In this document: piece by piece, positions 10,233 through 21,653 of the stretch
Layout of the letters: every line of letters starts with the position of its first letter
How positions within the stretch are numbered: position 1 is the first letter of the stretch
Assembly (NCBI GenBank): GCA_946807835.1
Contig: OX327695.1
Coordinates: 25,278,501 to 25,342,500, forward strand
DNA length: 64,000 nucleotides
Direction: 5' to 3'
Source of the DNA: Ailanthus altissimus
Lineage: Eukaryota > Streptophyta > Magnoliopsida > Sapindales > Simaroubaceae
Notes under the pieces: model-generated
Databases searched by the model: none
What the model saw: only the letters and a program-made list of their open reading frames with translations
What the model was told of the DNA's origin: nothing
Translations under genes and position numbers: made by a program

Positions 10233-13200
10233 TGTTGGTGTAGGACTTGATCAAAAGATTTGGTCCAATGAAACTTTAACGTGTGGTAGTGCAACCATCA
10301 AGGTAGATTACTTATGTTAACAAAAGAACGAAAATAATAAACATAAAATAAGTCACAACACCAACCACCTTAGAGCACTGCAACTACCACTCACCACCAA
10401 TTGTTTGGCCTCCACTTTGGCCATCATCATTACCATCAAAATGCCACCATCACGCCCTAGAATTGACCGCCACCTTAGCCCACAAAGAATATCATCGTTC
10501 AGGCTATAATCGTTGCTGGAAGCCACCGTTGTCTGCCATTTAGCCCATTTGTTGTGCCTACGACTTTGTCGTCGCTAACTATACTCCATTGCCTGATGAG
10601 AATTTAAAAATTGGCATAGGACAATAGAAGGTGATTGTGTGTGCTATAGTAGCTAAGCGCAAGTGCACGTTATTGTATAAAAAAATATAGGATTTTAAGT
10701 CCAGATATCGATCCCACAAGGACTATGTGATCTAATTCTATAAATCAAGTACTAAAATTGTACCTACTTAACTTTTATTCATAAAATTACAATCTAAAAT
10801 TTATTTAACTAATCTACTCTATCAATTAAATTAAACAAAAGTAAAGGATAGAATTCACAAATAAAAATAAGTTTGAGTTTTGACTCGTCCCCTAATATTT
10901 CATTAGACTCATTAACTACTTAGTTAATCTCTTAATACCAATTGATTTGCTTAGACACTAATCTCATCCTGAGCCTCTGTCGATGGTCAAGTGACTATAT
11001 TACATATTCTAACAATCACCTATATATCTACGGTAATCAAATCAGAATGTATTTCATTAAGATCAAGTCTAAATTATACCATACGTGCCACTTAGGTATA
11101 TGTTTATCTTAGATGGAACTCATAGTTGTTACCCTATGATCATGCATCAAACTATCCGAGGCTAAACATATGAATCTCTTCATCGAATTCATCATGGTTC
11201 CTTAATAATTTATAATATTGGTCAGATATAATGAAAGCAATAAACATAAAATAGAATGAATCAATTATAATAATTAAGTTCATAAACTAAGAATCATTGA
11301 AATCCAACTACATACTAGGTTTACATAGTTTAACCTTAGAATAACAAGTTTAGGTCATCACAAAATAAAAAGTATCAAACCAATCCATAAAGAACAGCAA
11401 GAACAAGAACATAATAATAATAAAAGAGAATAAAAACTAATTAAGAAGATGTCTTGGGTTGTTTCTCTCTCAATCTTGACTTGAAGTTTGAATATTGATC
11501 TTAAATTTTGATTTCTTAACTTTGATTTTATATTGTGAATTCTTTATTTACGTTTTTTTTCCTCTCTAAAGTCTATGTATTTGACCTCAAAAGAGTGTTC
11601 TTGTTGGTATGAGAAACCTTAGGGGTGAGGGGCTTCGAATCCAAGTTCAAATAGGAGAGTTGAAAGGGGTTTTTATATATTGCACGGGTACCGTGGTGTT
11701 GGGGCTTGGCGCCGCGGTGCCAAGACCAGAAAACGTGACTTGGGGTAGCATTATCGGGTATTGCGGCGCTGGGTTGTGTACATCGCGGAACTCAGTCATC
11801 GGCTCTGCGGCGCCTAGCCCTGGTACTCGCTTTTATAATTTAAGTATAACTTTTTTATTGTACGTCCGATTCGCCTCTCGTTTATTTTTATGCATCACAT
11901 TTTCTATCGTACATCTATTTATAATAAAAAAAAATACAATTAAATATCTAAATATTTATGATTTAGAGTAAAATACGAAATTTGGGTATAAATCATACTA
12001 GTGCTTTTACGCCCCTATTAGAAGGTTGTATGGCATGAAGAAGAAAAAAAGGAATTAAGGCTCCACTGAATGTTTTCACTAAAGCTCCATTTATTTTCTA
12101 AAAATTTATTTTTGGCTAGTATTTATTCAACATTTTATAGATAGACTTTAACAGATCATTAGCCTTCTACAGATCTGAAGAATTGAGGCTAAAAACCATA
12201 ACTATGAGGATAATGGTCCAAGGATTCAAGGTTGAGAACTATGGGATCAAGGACAAAAATCTGAAGAGCTAGGGATTAAGAAGGAAAGTTTGCATCAAGG
12301 CCAAGAATTGATATCAAAAGTCCACATTAAGGCCAAGGATTGAGAATAAAAGTCTACATCATAGTTGCCTAAGTCCTTATCGAGATCGCCTAAGTCTTCA
12401 TCGAGGTTGCATAAAGTCCTTACTTAGGCTGTATAATCTTCAAAACTTGAGCAAGTTAAAATTAGGACATATTTGTAAAGACCTCTTTAAGCTTTCTGGG
12501 TAATGCACAAGCCTAAAAGTGAGGGCATATCATTGAAGACCTTTTTGGTGAACTTCAGTTAAGTTTTCCTCGGTTAATTGTTCAAAGAGTCCATGTGATA
12601 CTTAGCTAAGTTTTCCTCTGTCCATTACTTGATAAGCCCATTTGATACTTTCAAGCTAAGTTCCCAAGCAACAAACTATATGAGCTTGATTTGAGCTCAA
12701 GCACCCTAAGACATACCCAAAATTTTGCTCATACTACTATAAAGTATTAAGTATCAATTAATTAATATTGAAGATTAGGGGACTCATATTCCTTCCTAGA
12801 TTTTAGCATAGCCTAATTTACAAGGCTAAAAAAAGTCCTAAACAAGTAATAAAGAGCTATTATATTTTAGTCTGACTCTAAATTAAAGTCTCCGACAAAT
12901 CAGAAAACTACTACCCTTATTTTGGTAAGACTCTATTAAAGAAATCGTAATTGGGAAAGTTTGTTATATCATAATTTGACTCAGATTCTACGATTCCAAT
13001 GCTCTTGTTATCCTTTAAATAGGATAGCTAAAAAAATAAAGAAGACATCTTAAAAAGAATAGGCATCCAATAAATCCACAATCTCTCCCTCCTAAGCTCA
13101 ACACTCTTTTTCTATAATTTATATTTCATTTGTAAAGGCTTTACTTTCATGTATCTCTACCATAAAATTATTATTCAATAATGTCATATAAATCATCTCA

Positions 13201-13361
13201 TTAAACATAGTAAAGTGGGCATAAGCTCGAATTGAACTGAACCACTATAAATTCTTTATCTTATTGCATTTTTATTTTTAATTTTATTAATCTCTACTTT
13301 GTTCTCATCAACTAATAGATTAACTTGTTGACTTCAAGATGACTAAATTTTAGGGTCAACA
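10233..13361 (+). repeat. 3' LTR of the non-coding gypsy-like element (copy 3 of 9, with insertion)
   Basis: It starts TGTTGGTGTAGG and ends GGGTCAACA, giving the TGTTG/CAACA inverted ends usual for LTRs. Removing the insertion at 10632-12016 leaves about 1.74 kb. The sub-repeat copies at 25174-26994 and 51609-53443 lack that insertion. Repeated GAGAACTAAGGA-like and GCCTAAGTCCTCATC-like phrases occur near 12180-12420. A TATA-like region and transcript leader block are at 13010-13180. No protein is encoded. Confidence 0.6.
10632..12016. mobile_element. Unclassified 1.39-kb insertion with 9-bp target duplication
   Basis: Flanking copies AATAGAAGG (10623-10631) and ATTAGAAGG (12017-12025) bracket a segment absent from the equivalent LTRs of the sub-repeats. 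It starts TGATTGTGTGTGC and ends TTTTACGCCCCT, without obvious terminal inverted repeats. Blocks near 10650-10730, 10870-10960 and 11830-12000 look like a non-autonomous plant repeat. The open frame at 11609-11971 is not recognisable and is disrupted in unit 2. A 9-bp duplication would fit a Mutator-type element, but the lack of inverted ends leaves the class open. Confidence 0.6.
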
Positions 13362-13974
13362 TGATATTATATCCAAACATCAGGCTAAAAGAGAAGAATT
13401 AAAAAGTACTAGAACATAAATTATGAGTTATGGAGCAACTAAATCTTCGATGTCAATTCCTAACCATAAGAGCCTTATTACGTGGAAAAGTAACAACAGA
13501 AGTCTCTAAACTAGCGTGTTGGCATTACATATATCTTGACTTATGTAAATGTCAAAAGCTATTAACTTGACGACCCCTCCAACGATTTGACACTTCAGTC
13601 TTTATAGACCTATAATTACATGCCTTTCTGATACTGACAAGAATAAGATTATTATTTGCTTTACTTGTTTACTTTGGTTGCCATACTTTCTCCAGCATCC
13701 AATCCTCAACTTGCAGGTTCAATTCTAGTTTAATGACAACATGCATTAGTGATCAAACTCACCAATATTGTGAAACAACAGATGAAGAACAAGGAACCTC
13801 AAGTGGGAAGTGTATATACAAAAACACCTTGTATTTAGATAAAGGGCTTATGAAAATATCAACAATATAACTTAGTCTAATATCGTCTATTAACATTTAT
13901 GGAAATATCAACAATATAACTTATACTAATACTGTTAGCTTGTTAACCACCTATTTATAATAAAGCGACACAAC
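13362..13974 (+). repeat. Glucosyltransferase upstream-region relic (before relic B)
   Basis: This aligns with 925-1489 at moderate identity, including the GTGGAAAAGTAAC segment and a TTGACTTATGTAAATGTC variant of the conserved block near 13535. A local tandem duplication of AATATCAACAATATAACTT-like sequence occurs at about 13850-13920. There is no coding potential. Confidence 0.5.
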
Positions 13975-14245
13975 TATTTTCAAGATAAGAAAAGAATGTG
14001 ATGATATATAAGATTATTTATCAAATGGTTTCATGAGGCCTTGTAAGAAGGATTTAGTGGTCCCCATGTGAGCATCTCAAATTAATATCCTTAGTGTACA
14101 TTTTTATTAGTTGATTTTTTTTTTATTACAACTCAACTTAGACTAGTATTGTCAAAGGAGTTCTCATGATTGCATGGCTACTCCATGCAGATTAAAATAC
14201 GAATATCTGGGAAATTATTGCATGTGTTTTACTTGTGTAAAATAC
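13975..14245 (+). pseudogene. UDP-glucosyltransferase relic B (PSPG-region stub)
   Basis: It has the same truncated C-terminal region as relic A but is more decayed. Remnants of LPxGFxR, KKDLVVP and GVxMIAW can be read in changing frames. The PSPG tryptophan is TGA at 14069-14071, as in relic A. Similarity ends near 14245, where antisense gypsy-type sequence begins. That insertion or rearrangement separates the stub from the intact gene downstream. Confidence 0.75.
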
Positions 14246-16140
14246 TAAATGTTGCTACCTTCCTTCTTCTTCAAATAGTATTGCACTTACTGTCACTTTG
14301 GACATTACCAGATACAAGTATAGAGTCTCTTGCGATGCTGGTGGAGATTGGATTGGAGGCTATGCTAGATATTCTTTCTATAAATGCTTCATTTGTCTCT
14401 TCTGGTCTCTATAACGGTCCATCTCTTTTCTTGATTATTTCAAAGAAAGGTCGACATCGGTCAAACATCTTGGAGATGAACCGATTGGAAGTGGATATCC
14501 TTCTTATTTATATTTATACATACTTGGGTGTTTGTGGGATTGTTGTATTTCTATGCAACACGCCTATTATATGTTGGTTCACCATTGCTCGAGCAACTAA
14601 TGCTTCCTGTGTCTATATAGCTGACCTTCTATTTTCTTGCGGCCCTTCTATTATGGAAAACATTATGACGTCATTTTACGGGCACATGAAGTCATACAAA
14701 GATCCATGTATTACATCCAGAGCTTTAAGTACTATATCTTTTGCTTTCGTTTCTTTTCTAGCCAGATTTTTTTTTGAAGGATTCGTGTTAGCTTTCTGTA
14801 GTTCTGATTTTAGCTGTAACTCTCAGAGGAATCCATTCCTCATTAAAGTGTTAATTTGCCTCTTTAGTGATGGGCATGTAGACAATTCCTACCTTTTTTA
14901 CATTGTGGAACGAGCACATCTTGTTTTGGTCTCTTAAGTGGTTTGAATCTCAACTGGTTTTGGCTCTTTGAATATCTCATAATCTTTATACTTCAACCAA
15001 ATTTTCTCAACAGGTATATTAATTAAGATAAAGTGTTTAAAGACTTTAGGTCTTTTGTCTCTCGAACACTTTTTCTATGTTGAAAGGTTTTTTTTTGTGT
15101 CCTTTATTGTGGGATGGTTGGTCTTTCTTCTAGGTGATTATAACTAAAGTCTTTTTTATTATCAAGGTTGAATCCTCTTCTTGATAGATTCAATGTTCTG
15201 ACTTCTAGTTTAACAGTTCAAAAAATGTAAAGTTCTTTTGAACCAAGTAATAGTAATAAGCAATGAAGCTTTATAAACATATGTTGCTATTTCGTGTCAA
15301 AGCTTTGAATCTATTCAGAAAGTTCTTGATTGATTCATTACTTACTTATCTCATGAGGAATAATTCTAACGTAGTCTTCTTTTTTTATATTTTTAATGTA
15401 TTATGCAATAAAGGCTGTGGCAATTTTCTTGAAAGAAAAGATAGAGTTCTCTTTCAAATACTGGGACCAATTTTGGGTTGCTCCTTTGAGGCTGAAAAGC
15501 AAGATTATGCACATCAAGGCTTCATCATACCTGTGTATGATCATCTTCTCGTTGAAGTGGAAGATGTGTCTTTAAGGTTCCCTGACCCATCATAAGAAGC
15601 AAAATTTAGCAATACAAATTTTTTTTATTTTTTTGGTTTCATTATCTTATCTGTGAAAGGGTTTTGGTTAGCCTTACTTGGCAGGGAAAGTATGTCCTCA
15701 TGCCTTTTGCTCTTGGGCCCTTCCCGTATAGTTCTTCTATCTTTTTTAGAATTGAGGCTTTAAACTCTTATTTTTTTGTTAAATAGCTTTACTAGTATTG
15801 CCACCTCTAGTTCCTAAGGTATAGCTTTTTTTCTTCCAATATTGTCAGATAATTATTGAGGATTCCCTATTTGTGTATCTCAAGGTAGAAGCTCTTTATA
15901 GTCTTCCACAAGCCTCTTCCAATCTCCAAAGCTTTCAGGCAACTACAGAGCTTCTTGTTTTCCTTATCTGACTTTTTTAGCTCATTCAATATGTTTGCTA
16001 AAATTCCTAGCATAATTATGGAAGCATTATTCCCATTTATGTCAACGTTAAAAGAGGCAAGGCTTCTTTATTCACTAGTTCCAGTTTCAGTTGATCGTGT
16101 ATTGCTGCTTCCTATTATGATTTTCAACTCCCTTTAAAAT
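14246..16140 (-). pseudogene. Antisense Ty3/gypsy gag-protease relic
   Basis: On the minus strand, frames with many stops give phrases typical of plant gypsy gag. Examples are MCSFHNVKKVGIVYM (around 14890, where HRDxGHxTE is usual), IMFSIIEGPQENRRSA (around 14650, compare the INTISGGP motif) and AFIERISSIASNP (around 14360). To its right is a primer-site-like sequence on the same strand. The 255-residue plus-strand open frame 14170-14937 is antisense to these phrases and is broken in unit 2, so I treat it as accidental. The family is inferred from short motifs only. Confidence 0.45.
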
Positions 16141-18480
16141 TGACCTTTTCGAGATTTCCACAAATGGCACCACTAAAAGCACCATATCTAGAACTCTCCA
16201 AAAATTATGTCTTAACCATTGTTGATCGCCTTGAATTACAGTAACAAAATACTATCATCCTACAAAAAAAAGCACTTTGATGCTTAAGTCGGTAGCTATC
16301 TAATAGACACGTGATGTGTGTAAGAGTACTCCCAATTAAGAGAATAATGCTTTATATTCTTCTTAGTCTATTCAAAGTTATAATGCTTAATTTCTCAATG
16401 CCTTATAGCCTGTTATGCATGTCTTTTATAATGCTAATATGAGAGTTTGAATCATATGAAACATAATCTTTTTTATGTTAAGATGATCCTCATCACAATG
16501 TGATCATCTTATCATTACGTGATCATATGATAACATAATAATCTTCATCAGATAAAGTTTAAAGGTTAATAGAACTCGATCAAATTAAATAAAAAATATA
16601 ATGAAATAAAGAGGAAGAAACGGGTTAATACTCTTTTACCTTTTATAGCCATTTTGGCTTTTTACTTTTCTTAGGTTTCACAAAAATGGTTCGGTCCATC
16701 CCTTTTTTTTTTTGTCCAGACTTGATTTTTGGACCATTTGGCTTTAATGGGCTTGGTTTATTTTTATTTGGGCCCAGTTTTACCCTTCAAAAGCTATAGG
16801 CTCTGTTATTAAGTGGAGTGGATTATTGAGCTTATTAATAATAGGCCCAATATATTAAAATATATATGGTAGACTATTTGAACCCATAAGTTTTTTTTGA
16901 AAGGTTATTTTTTTTTATAAAATCAAGGAAATTTTGATTTTAAAATTTTATTCTATGTTTTTTTTTAAGGATACTCTACAAACCTTTTAATATACCCTAA
17001 AAAAATACTAATATAGCTGTGTAAGTTATGATTATTATGGAGAATGGTGGTTAAAAGTTATGTAAAAGATAATTTTGAATCAAGCCATGGAAGAAGAATT
17101 GACATAGAGTCAAGAGTAAGGCAAAAGAATGAAGATAAAATTGAAGTTAAAGCTTAACAATTAGAAGTTGAATTTAGGTCTGAGTATCGCAACACTGCGT
17201 TTTAAGTGTTGCGACACTCAATCAAAACCTTTAATGTAGTGGCACTTGGAAGAGAGTGTTGCGGCACTCGATTTTGGAGAATAAGCGCTGCACTTTGGTT
17301 GAAAGAGAATCTTTTATCGCTGGATTTGTTGCAGAAGAATTCTTCCTATTCTAATCACTGCCATCTCATGAATTGGATTTGAAATGAGTAGTCTTGATTC
17401 GATGTTAGCTACATACCTAAAGTCTTGAAAAGGTAAGAACTACAAGAAGAAGCCAAGTCAAGCCTGAGGCTAAGAAAAGCGAGCTCAAGATCCGTTCTTC
17501 GACAATCAAGGAAATTCGAAAACAAGCCAACAATACAAGGTTTTGGTACTTTGATCACATTTCGATCTTAGGAAGAGAAAGCAAGGGATGTTAAACTTAA
17601 ACAAAAAAGAATGCCATTTAGAGCATTTTAATTTCCCACCATCTACCCAATTGACCTATTCGATTGATTAAATAGACCGTTTGAGCATTGCAGTGCTAGT
17701 GTGAATATCATTTTTGCGAGTTTTCCTACTTTAGTTAGTTTAAACTTCTTTTTTTTATACAACTTAGAGAGAATAAATAGCCTTTATTTTGACTAGAAAA
17801 AATATTATCAAAATAAAAGAGTATTCATTGTCATCTCGAGAGAGAGATCATTATTATTTGTAATTCAACAAAAAAGAGTCTAGGATCTTAATCCATAGAT
17901 GTAGCAATTACCAAATTACATAAATTTTTTCTTATGTGCTTTAATTGTGTTTGTTTTTCTTCATTGATATTTTCTATTCTATATTCTCTATTACTTATGG
18001 TTGAAAAATCTTAATAATTATTTCCGTTGCAATTCTTAAACTAAATAAAAAATTTCATGTATTATGTTAATAAAATTGTGATAAATATAAAATATCAAAA
18101 TAAAAAAAATCGTGATTAATTTAAATGTAGAGACTAATACTGTTGCAACTAATGCTAGCACCACTCATACCCTAAATTCCTAATTATTCTTTCATTATTG
18201 CATATTACGTCATACTTAAGAGCACATCATTTTTAGATTGTAATGAAATGAAATTTTATTTAAACAGGAGTTGTAGTTGCTATGTAGATTTATGGGTGTA
18301 CTATAATGGAATATGATCTTAATAGTAGTAAATTTCTATATCTTGTGATGTTACGCATAAAAAGATGAAAAAAAAATATAAAAAAATTATCCATGCAATT
18401 ATGCAGTAGTTTAAAGATAACAAGTGAAACGAAGTAATGGAAAAAGATGAGAATCAAAGTTTAATGTTAAGAAGAGTCGG
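16141..18480 (-). repeat. Degenerate LTR-like and AT-rich repeat DNA
   Basis: At 16154-16172 the minus strand reads TGGTGCCATTTGTGGAAAT, close to the TGGCGCCGTTTGTGGGAA found just after the 5' LTR of many plant gypsy elements. This places an LTR to its right. Further right, 17170-17290 repeats a GTGTTGCGACACTC-type sequence, and 17820-18050 resembles a plus-strand copia LTR end. The borders cannot be set. No protein is recognisable. The whole stretch is almost identical to 41845-44185. Confidence 0.4.
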
Positions 18481-20201
18481 CGTATAGAGTTAAATTGTAT
18501 AAACATTTTAACAATGAATGATGCTTTGTTTGTTCACACCTACGTTATGTTGGTCTACCGCTGCTTTACTCGTCCATAGATTGGCGCATTTTACTGTAAA
18601 GAGAGGGATGGGCAGAAGATCAATGAAGCGAGGAGACAACGAAAACCAATACTCATCCAATATAACTGCCAATTACAATAGACTTGGACTGAGCAATTGA
18701 TGTGAAGACCTCAGGTCGCTTTTGAGAGGGCTGGACCCGTATAGCATGGGTAACTTAATGCGTAGGTGATGTTGATACTATAGTTCTTGTTCATATGGAG
18801 GGATCTTGGAAGACTAGAAGTTCTGTACGTTGCCTGGCCAGCTTCACACGTAAAAGTTATATGGACTATTTGACTCTTGTAAATGCCAGTCGGCAGGCGC
18901 TACATATAAGTCAACTTCCTCGACTTTTATGCTGTAACACTCAGTGACCCCTTCACATTCATGTGGTTTTGTGGTTTCTATCATTCTATCTCTATTGTGT
19001 TGTCTATGTTTAATTGGATAGAAAGGAGAGTAGAAAGGAAAATAATTCTCATTTTTATAAAGATTTATTTATTTAGCTGACAATTTTAATAAAGAATGGA
19101 GATTAAGAAATCATTGTTCCTTAAAATTGAGAAATTAGGATTTCTCTTTAATTCACTCATTTGTTAAATTATTATATTTATTCTCTTTCTAAAATATTAA
19201 AAAATAAATTAACATATTTATATAAATAAGTAAATTAAAAAATTTAAATTATGTTAATTAATTTTTTTAAACATATTAATATTTGATAAATACAAATGTT
19301 AGTTAATTTATTAATATTATTTAGTTAAAATTAAAATTATAAATTAAAATTAAGAAAGAGTAAAAAATTATAATATTTTTTCCAACATCGATGCTATGCT
19401 CTATGTCCAAACACTAGGACCAATCCCTCCCCTCTAATTTGTAATTCGATTTCTTAAATTTAAAATCTCTCAATAAGAACGAGACCTAAATATTAGAACT
19501 TGCGCAAGTGGTGCACTTGCCCACTTGAATTTCGACCTAATCTTCAGAATTCAAAACTTGATCTCCTAAACTTAGGGCTCTACGCTGAGACCTAAGACCC
19601 AACACTATGACCAAGGGTCCTGTCTCCTCTAAACTCCAATTATTCTCAAGTGGTTCCTTAAATTTGGGACACAATGGTTGATTCACTACTCTAACCAAAC
19701 AATGAAATCATTTTCATCTCTCATTTATTTTCTCTTTTCTTTTTTTTTTCTTTCCATTCTTCAAATCAAATGGGGTTCAAACTCAATACCGCGCGTCATC
19801 TCTGTTGTTACCTTTATTTAACAAACATTTTAGCAACTTGCATCAATTGTCAACTCCGGGAAATAATTTACGGAAAGAGATCTGGCAATATGACAATGCA
19901 TTGCATTTTGATAAAGATTTGCCATCCTCCATCCCAGCATTAAATGGAGTCAAGATTGGTTTACAGAAACATTTAAAAGCTTTTTGTTTTTTAGTATCTA
20001 CTTGCTTAGAGATAGAATTAAATATCTATGAAAATATCAACAAATAGTGAAATTATATGTACGAGATGTATGCCAAAATGCCTACAAATACAATTGCAAA
20101 CTTGTGCATGCAACAGGTATCATTTAAACTTACTCTAGCAATACATACCACTGCCATTTCAAAAATCAAATCTCATTTGGTTAAAAATTAAGTCTCTCGC
20201 G
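18481..20201 (+). promoter_or_regulatory. Upstream region of glucosyltransferase gene 1
   Basis: Around 18720-18990 lies a divergent copy of the upstream block seen before the relics. It includes ATTTGACTCTTGTAAATGCC (18867-18887), with a TTGAC W-box core overlapping a TGACTC bZIP-like core. The stretch 19020-19440 is AT-rich filler; 19440-19780 differs by more than 10% from its unit 2 counterpart. The last 400 bp before the ATG match unit 2 at roughly 95%. The short frame 19805-20047 is not conserved as protein. Confidence 0.5.
20083..20090 (+). promoter_or_regulatory. Altered TATA box (TACAAATA) of gene 1
   Basis: The unit 2 gene has TATAAATA at the same place, 118 bp before its ATG. Here the third base is C. 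An otherwise conserved neighbourhood and suitable distance to the start support the assignment, but the transcription start is not known. Confidence 0.55.
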
Positions 20202-21653
20202 ATGCAAATTGGAAAACCTCACGCAGCTTTACTTGCAAGCCCGGGCCTGGGACACCTTATTCCCGTCCTCGAGCTCGGAAAACGCCTTACTCATCACAAC
20301 CTTCATGTCACCGTGTTTGTCGTGGCTAATGATACTTGTAGTGAACGGTTATCTAGACTTCTCAACTCATCATATGAAGATCTCCTTGATATCGTCTTGC
20401 TCCCATCCGTTGACATCTCTGGCCTAGTCGGCCAGGATGCATCGGTAGTAACACAAATTGTGGTTACGATGCACGAGTCCTTACCAGCCCTTCGATCAAC
20501 AATATCTGCCATGAAGTTCCGCCCAACGGCTCTGATTGTGGACTTGTTTGGAACTGAAGCTATGACTGTTGCTGATGAGTTTGAGATGTTGAAGTACGTG
20601 TTCATCGCTTCTAATGCATGGTTTGTTGCTGTCACAATGTATGCTCCAACTCTTGATAAAAGGGAGTTATTTGATGAGCATATTATCCGCCGACAGCCGC
20701 TCAAAATCCCTGGTTGTTCATCGGTACGCTTCGAGGATACGCTTGAAGCCTTCCTGGATCATACGGATCCTATGTATGAAGGGGTTTTACGCTTGGGGAT
20801 CGAGATGTCAAAGGCTGACGGCATTCTGATAAACACGTGGGAGGATCTAGAACCCAAAAATCTTGAAGCCCAGAGAAATATTAATATGTTGAGAAGCGTC
20901 GTTAAGGCAAGGGTTTATCCGATCGGTCCTTTGACAAGACCGGTCACAGAATCGGTTTCGGGGAGCGAAGTACTGGATTGGCTGGACATGCAGCCTAATG
21001 AATCGGTGATCTATGTGTCATTTGGAAGTGGTGGAACAATCTCATCCAAACAAATGATCGAGCTTGCATGGGGTTTGGAGCTTAGCAAGCAAAGATTCAT
21101 CTGGGTTGTACGTCCTCCCTTGGATAAGGATGTATTTAATTCTTATCTGACGGCAGGGAACGGTCTTGCTGGCACCTTCGATTACTTGCCAGAAGGGTTT
21201 GTGAGTCGGACTAAAAACACAGGACTAGTTGTTCCTGTATGGGCTCCCCAAGCGGAGATATTGGCACATCCATCAGTTGGCGGATTTTTAACACATTGTG
21301 GATGGAATTCAACACTGGAGAGTATAATCAACGGTGTGCCGATGATTGCATGGCCATTATATGCAGAGCAAAAGATGAACGCTACAATGCTGACGGAGGA
21401 GCTTGGGGTTGCCGTGCGATCGAAGGAGTTGCCATCGGAGAGCACAGTAGAGAGGGAGGAGATAGAGAAGATGATCAGAGGGATCCTGGTTGACAAAGAA
21501 GGGCAGGCAATTAGAAACACGGTCCAGGAACTAAAATACAGCGCCGAAAAGGCTTCGGTTAGGGGTGGTCCCTCCTATAATTCACTCTCCCAAATAGCCA
21601 AAGAATGTGATAGTAGCTTTCAATGCTCGAAATTAAGGGCTCAAGGTGCTTGA
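20202..21653 (+). CDS. UDP-glucosyltransferase, UGT72 type (gene 1)
   Basis: An intronless gene of 483 residues, normal for plant family 1 glycosyltransferases. The catalytic His18 is in SPGLGHLIP, and its partner Asp114 is in IVDLFGTEA. The C-terminal PSPG box spans W347-Q390, with HCGWNS at 365-370. Trp at box position 22 (W368) and the final Gln (Q390) predict UDP-glucose as donor. The whole sequence resembles UGT72 enzymes annotated as anthocyanidin 3-O-glucosyltransferase 5 or hydroquinone glucosyltransferase. Members of that family glucosylate phenolics such as monolignols, flavonols and simple phenols in the cytosol; the acceptor here is unknown. The start at 20202 gives the usual short N-terminus and has a G at -3. 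Its tandem copy at 46942 differs at 16 residues. The TATA box is altered relative to that copy. Confidence 0.96.
   Translation: MQIGKPHAALLASPGLGHLIPVLELGKRLTHHNLHVTVFVVANDTCSERLSRLLNSSYEDLLDIVLLPSVDISGLVGQDASVVTQIVVTMHESLPALRSTISAMKFRPTALIVDLFGTEAMTVADEFEMLKYVFIASNAWFVAVTMYAPTLDKRELFDEHIIRRQPLKIPGCSSVRFEDTLEAFLDHTDPMYEGVLRLGIEMSKADGILINTWEDLEPKNLEAQRNINMLRSVVKARVYPIGPLTRPVTESVSGSEVLDWLDMQPNESVIYVSFGSGGTISSKQMIELAWGLELSKQRFIWVVRPPLDKDVFNSYLTAGNGLAGTFDYLPEGFVSRTKNTGLVVPVWAPQAEILAHPSVGGFLTHCGWNSTLESIINGVPMIAWPLYAEQKMNATMLTEELGVAVRSKELPSESTVEREEIEKMIRGILVDKEGQAIRNTVQELKYSAEKASVRGGPSYNSLSQIAKECDSSFQCSKLRAQGA

Noticed and set aside
11609..11971. 120-residue plus-strand frame in the 1.4-kb insertion
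   Set aside because: Shortened and shifted in the unit 2 copy, with no family resemblance.
14170..14937. 255-residue plus-strand open frame with hydrophobic segments
   Set aside because: It begins inside relic B, overlaps antisense gag-like phrases, has no recognisable domain and is truncated by a T-run in unit 2; most likely an accidental antisense frame.
19211..19434. Insertion of a mobile element in unit 1 at the position missing from unit 2
   Set aside because: No target duplication or terminal structure; the templated filler in unit 2 explains the difference as a unit 2 rearrangement.
20303..20704. 133-residue minus-strand open frame inside glucosyltransferase gene 1 (also 47043-47444)
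   Set aside because: Shadow of the strongly supported plus-strand gene; conserved only because the sense strand is.
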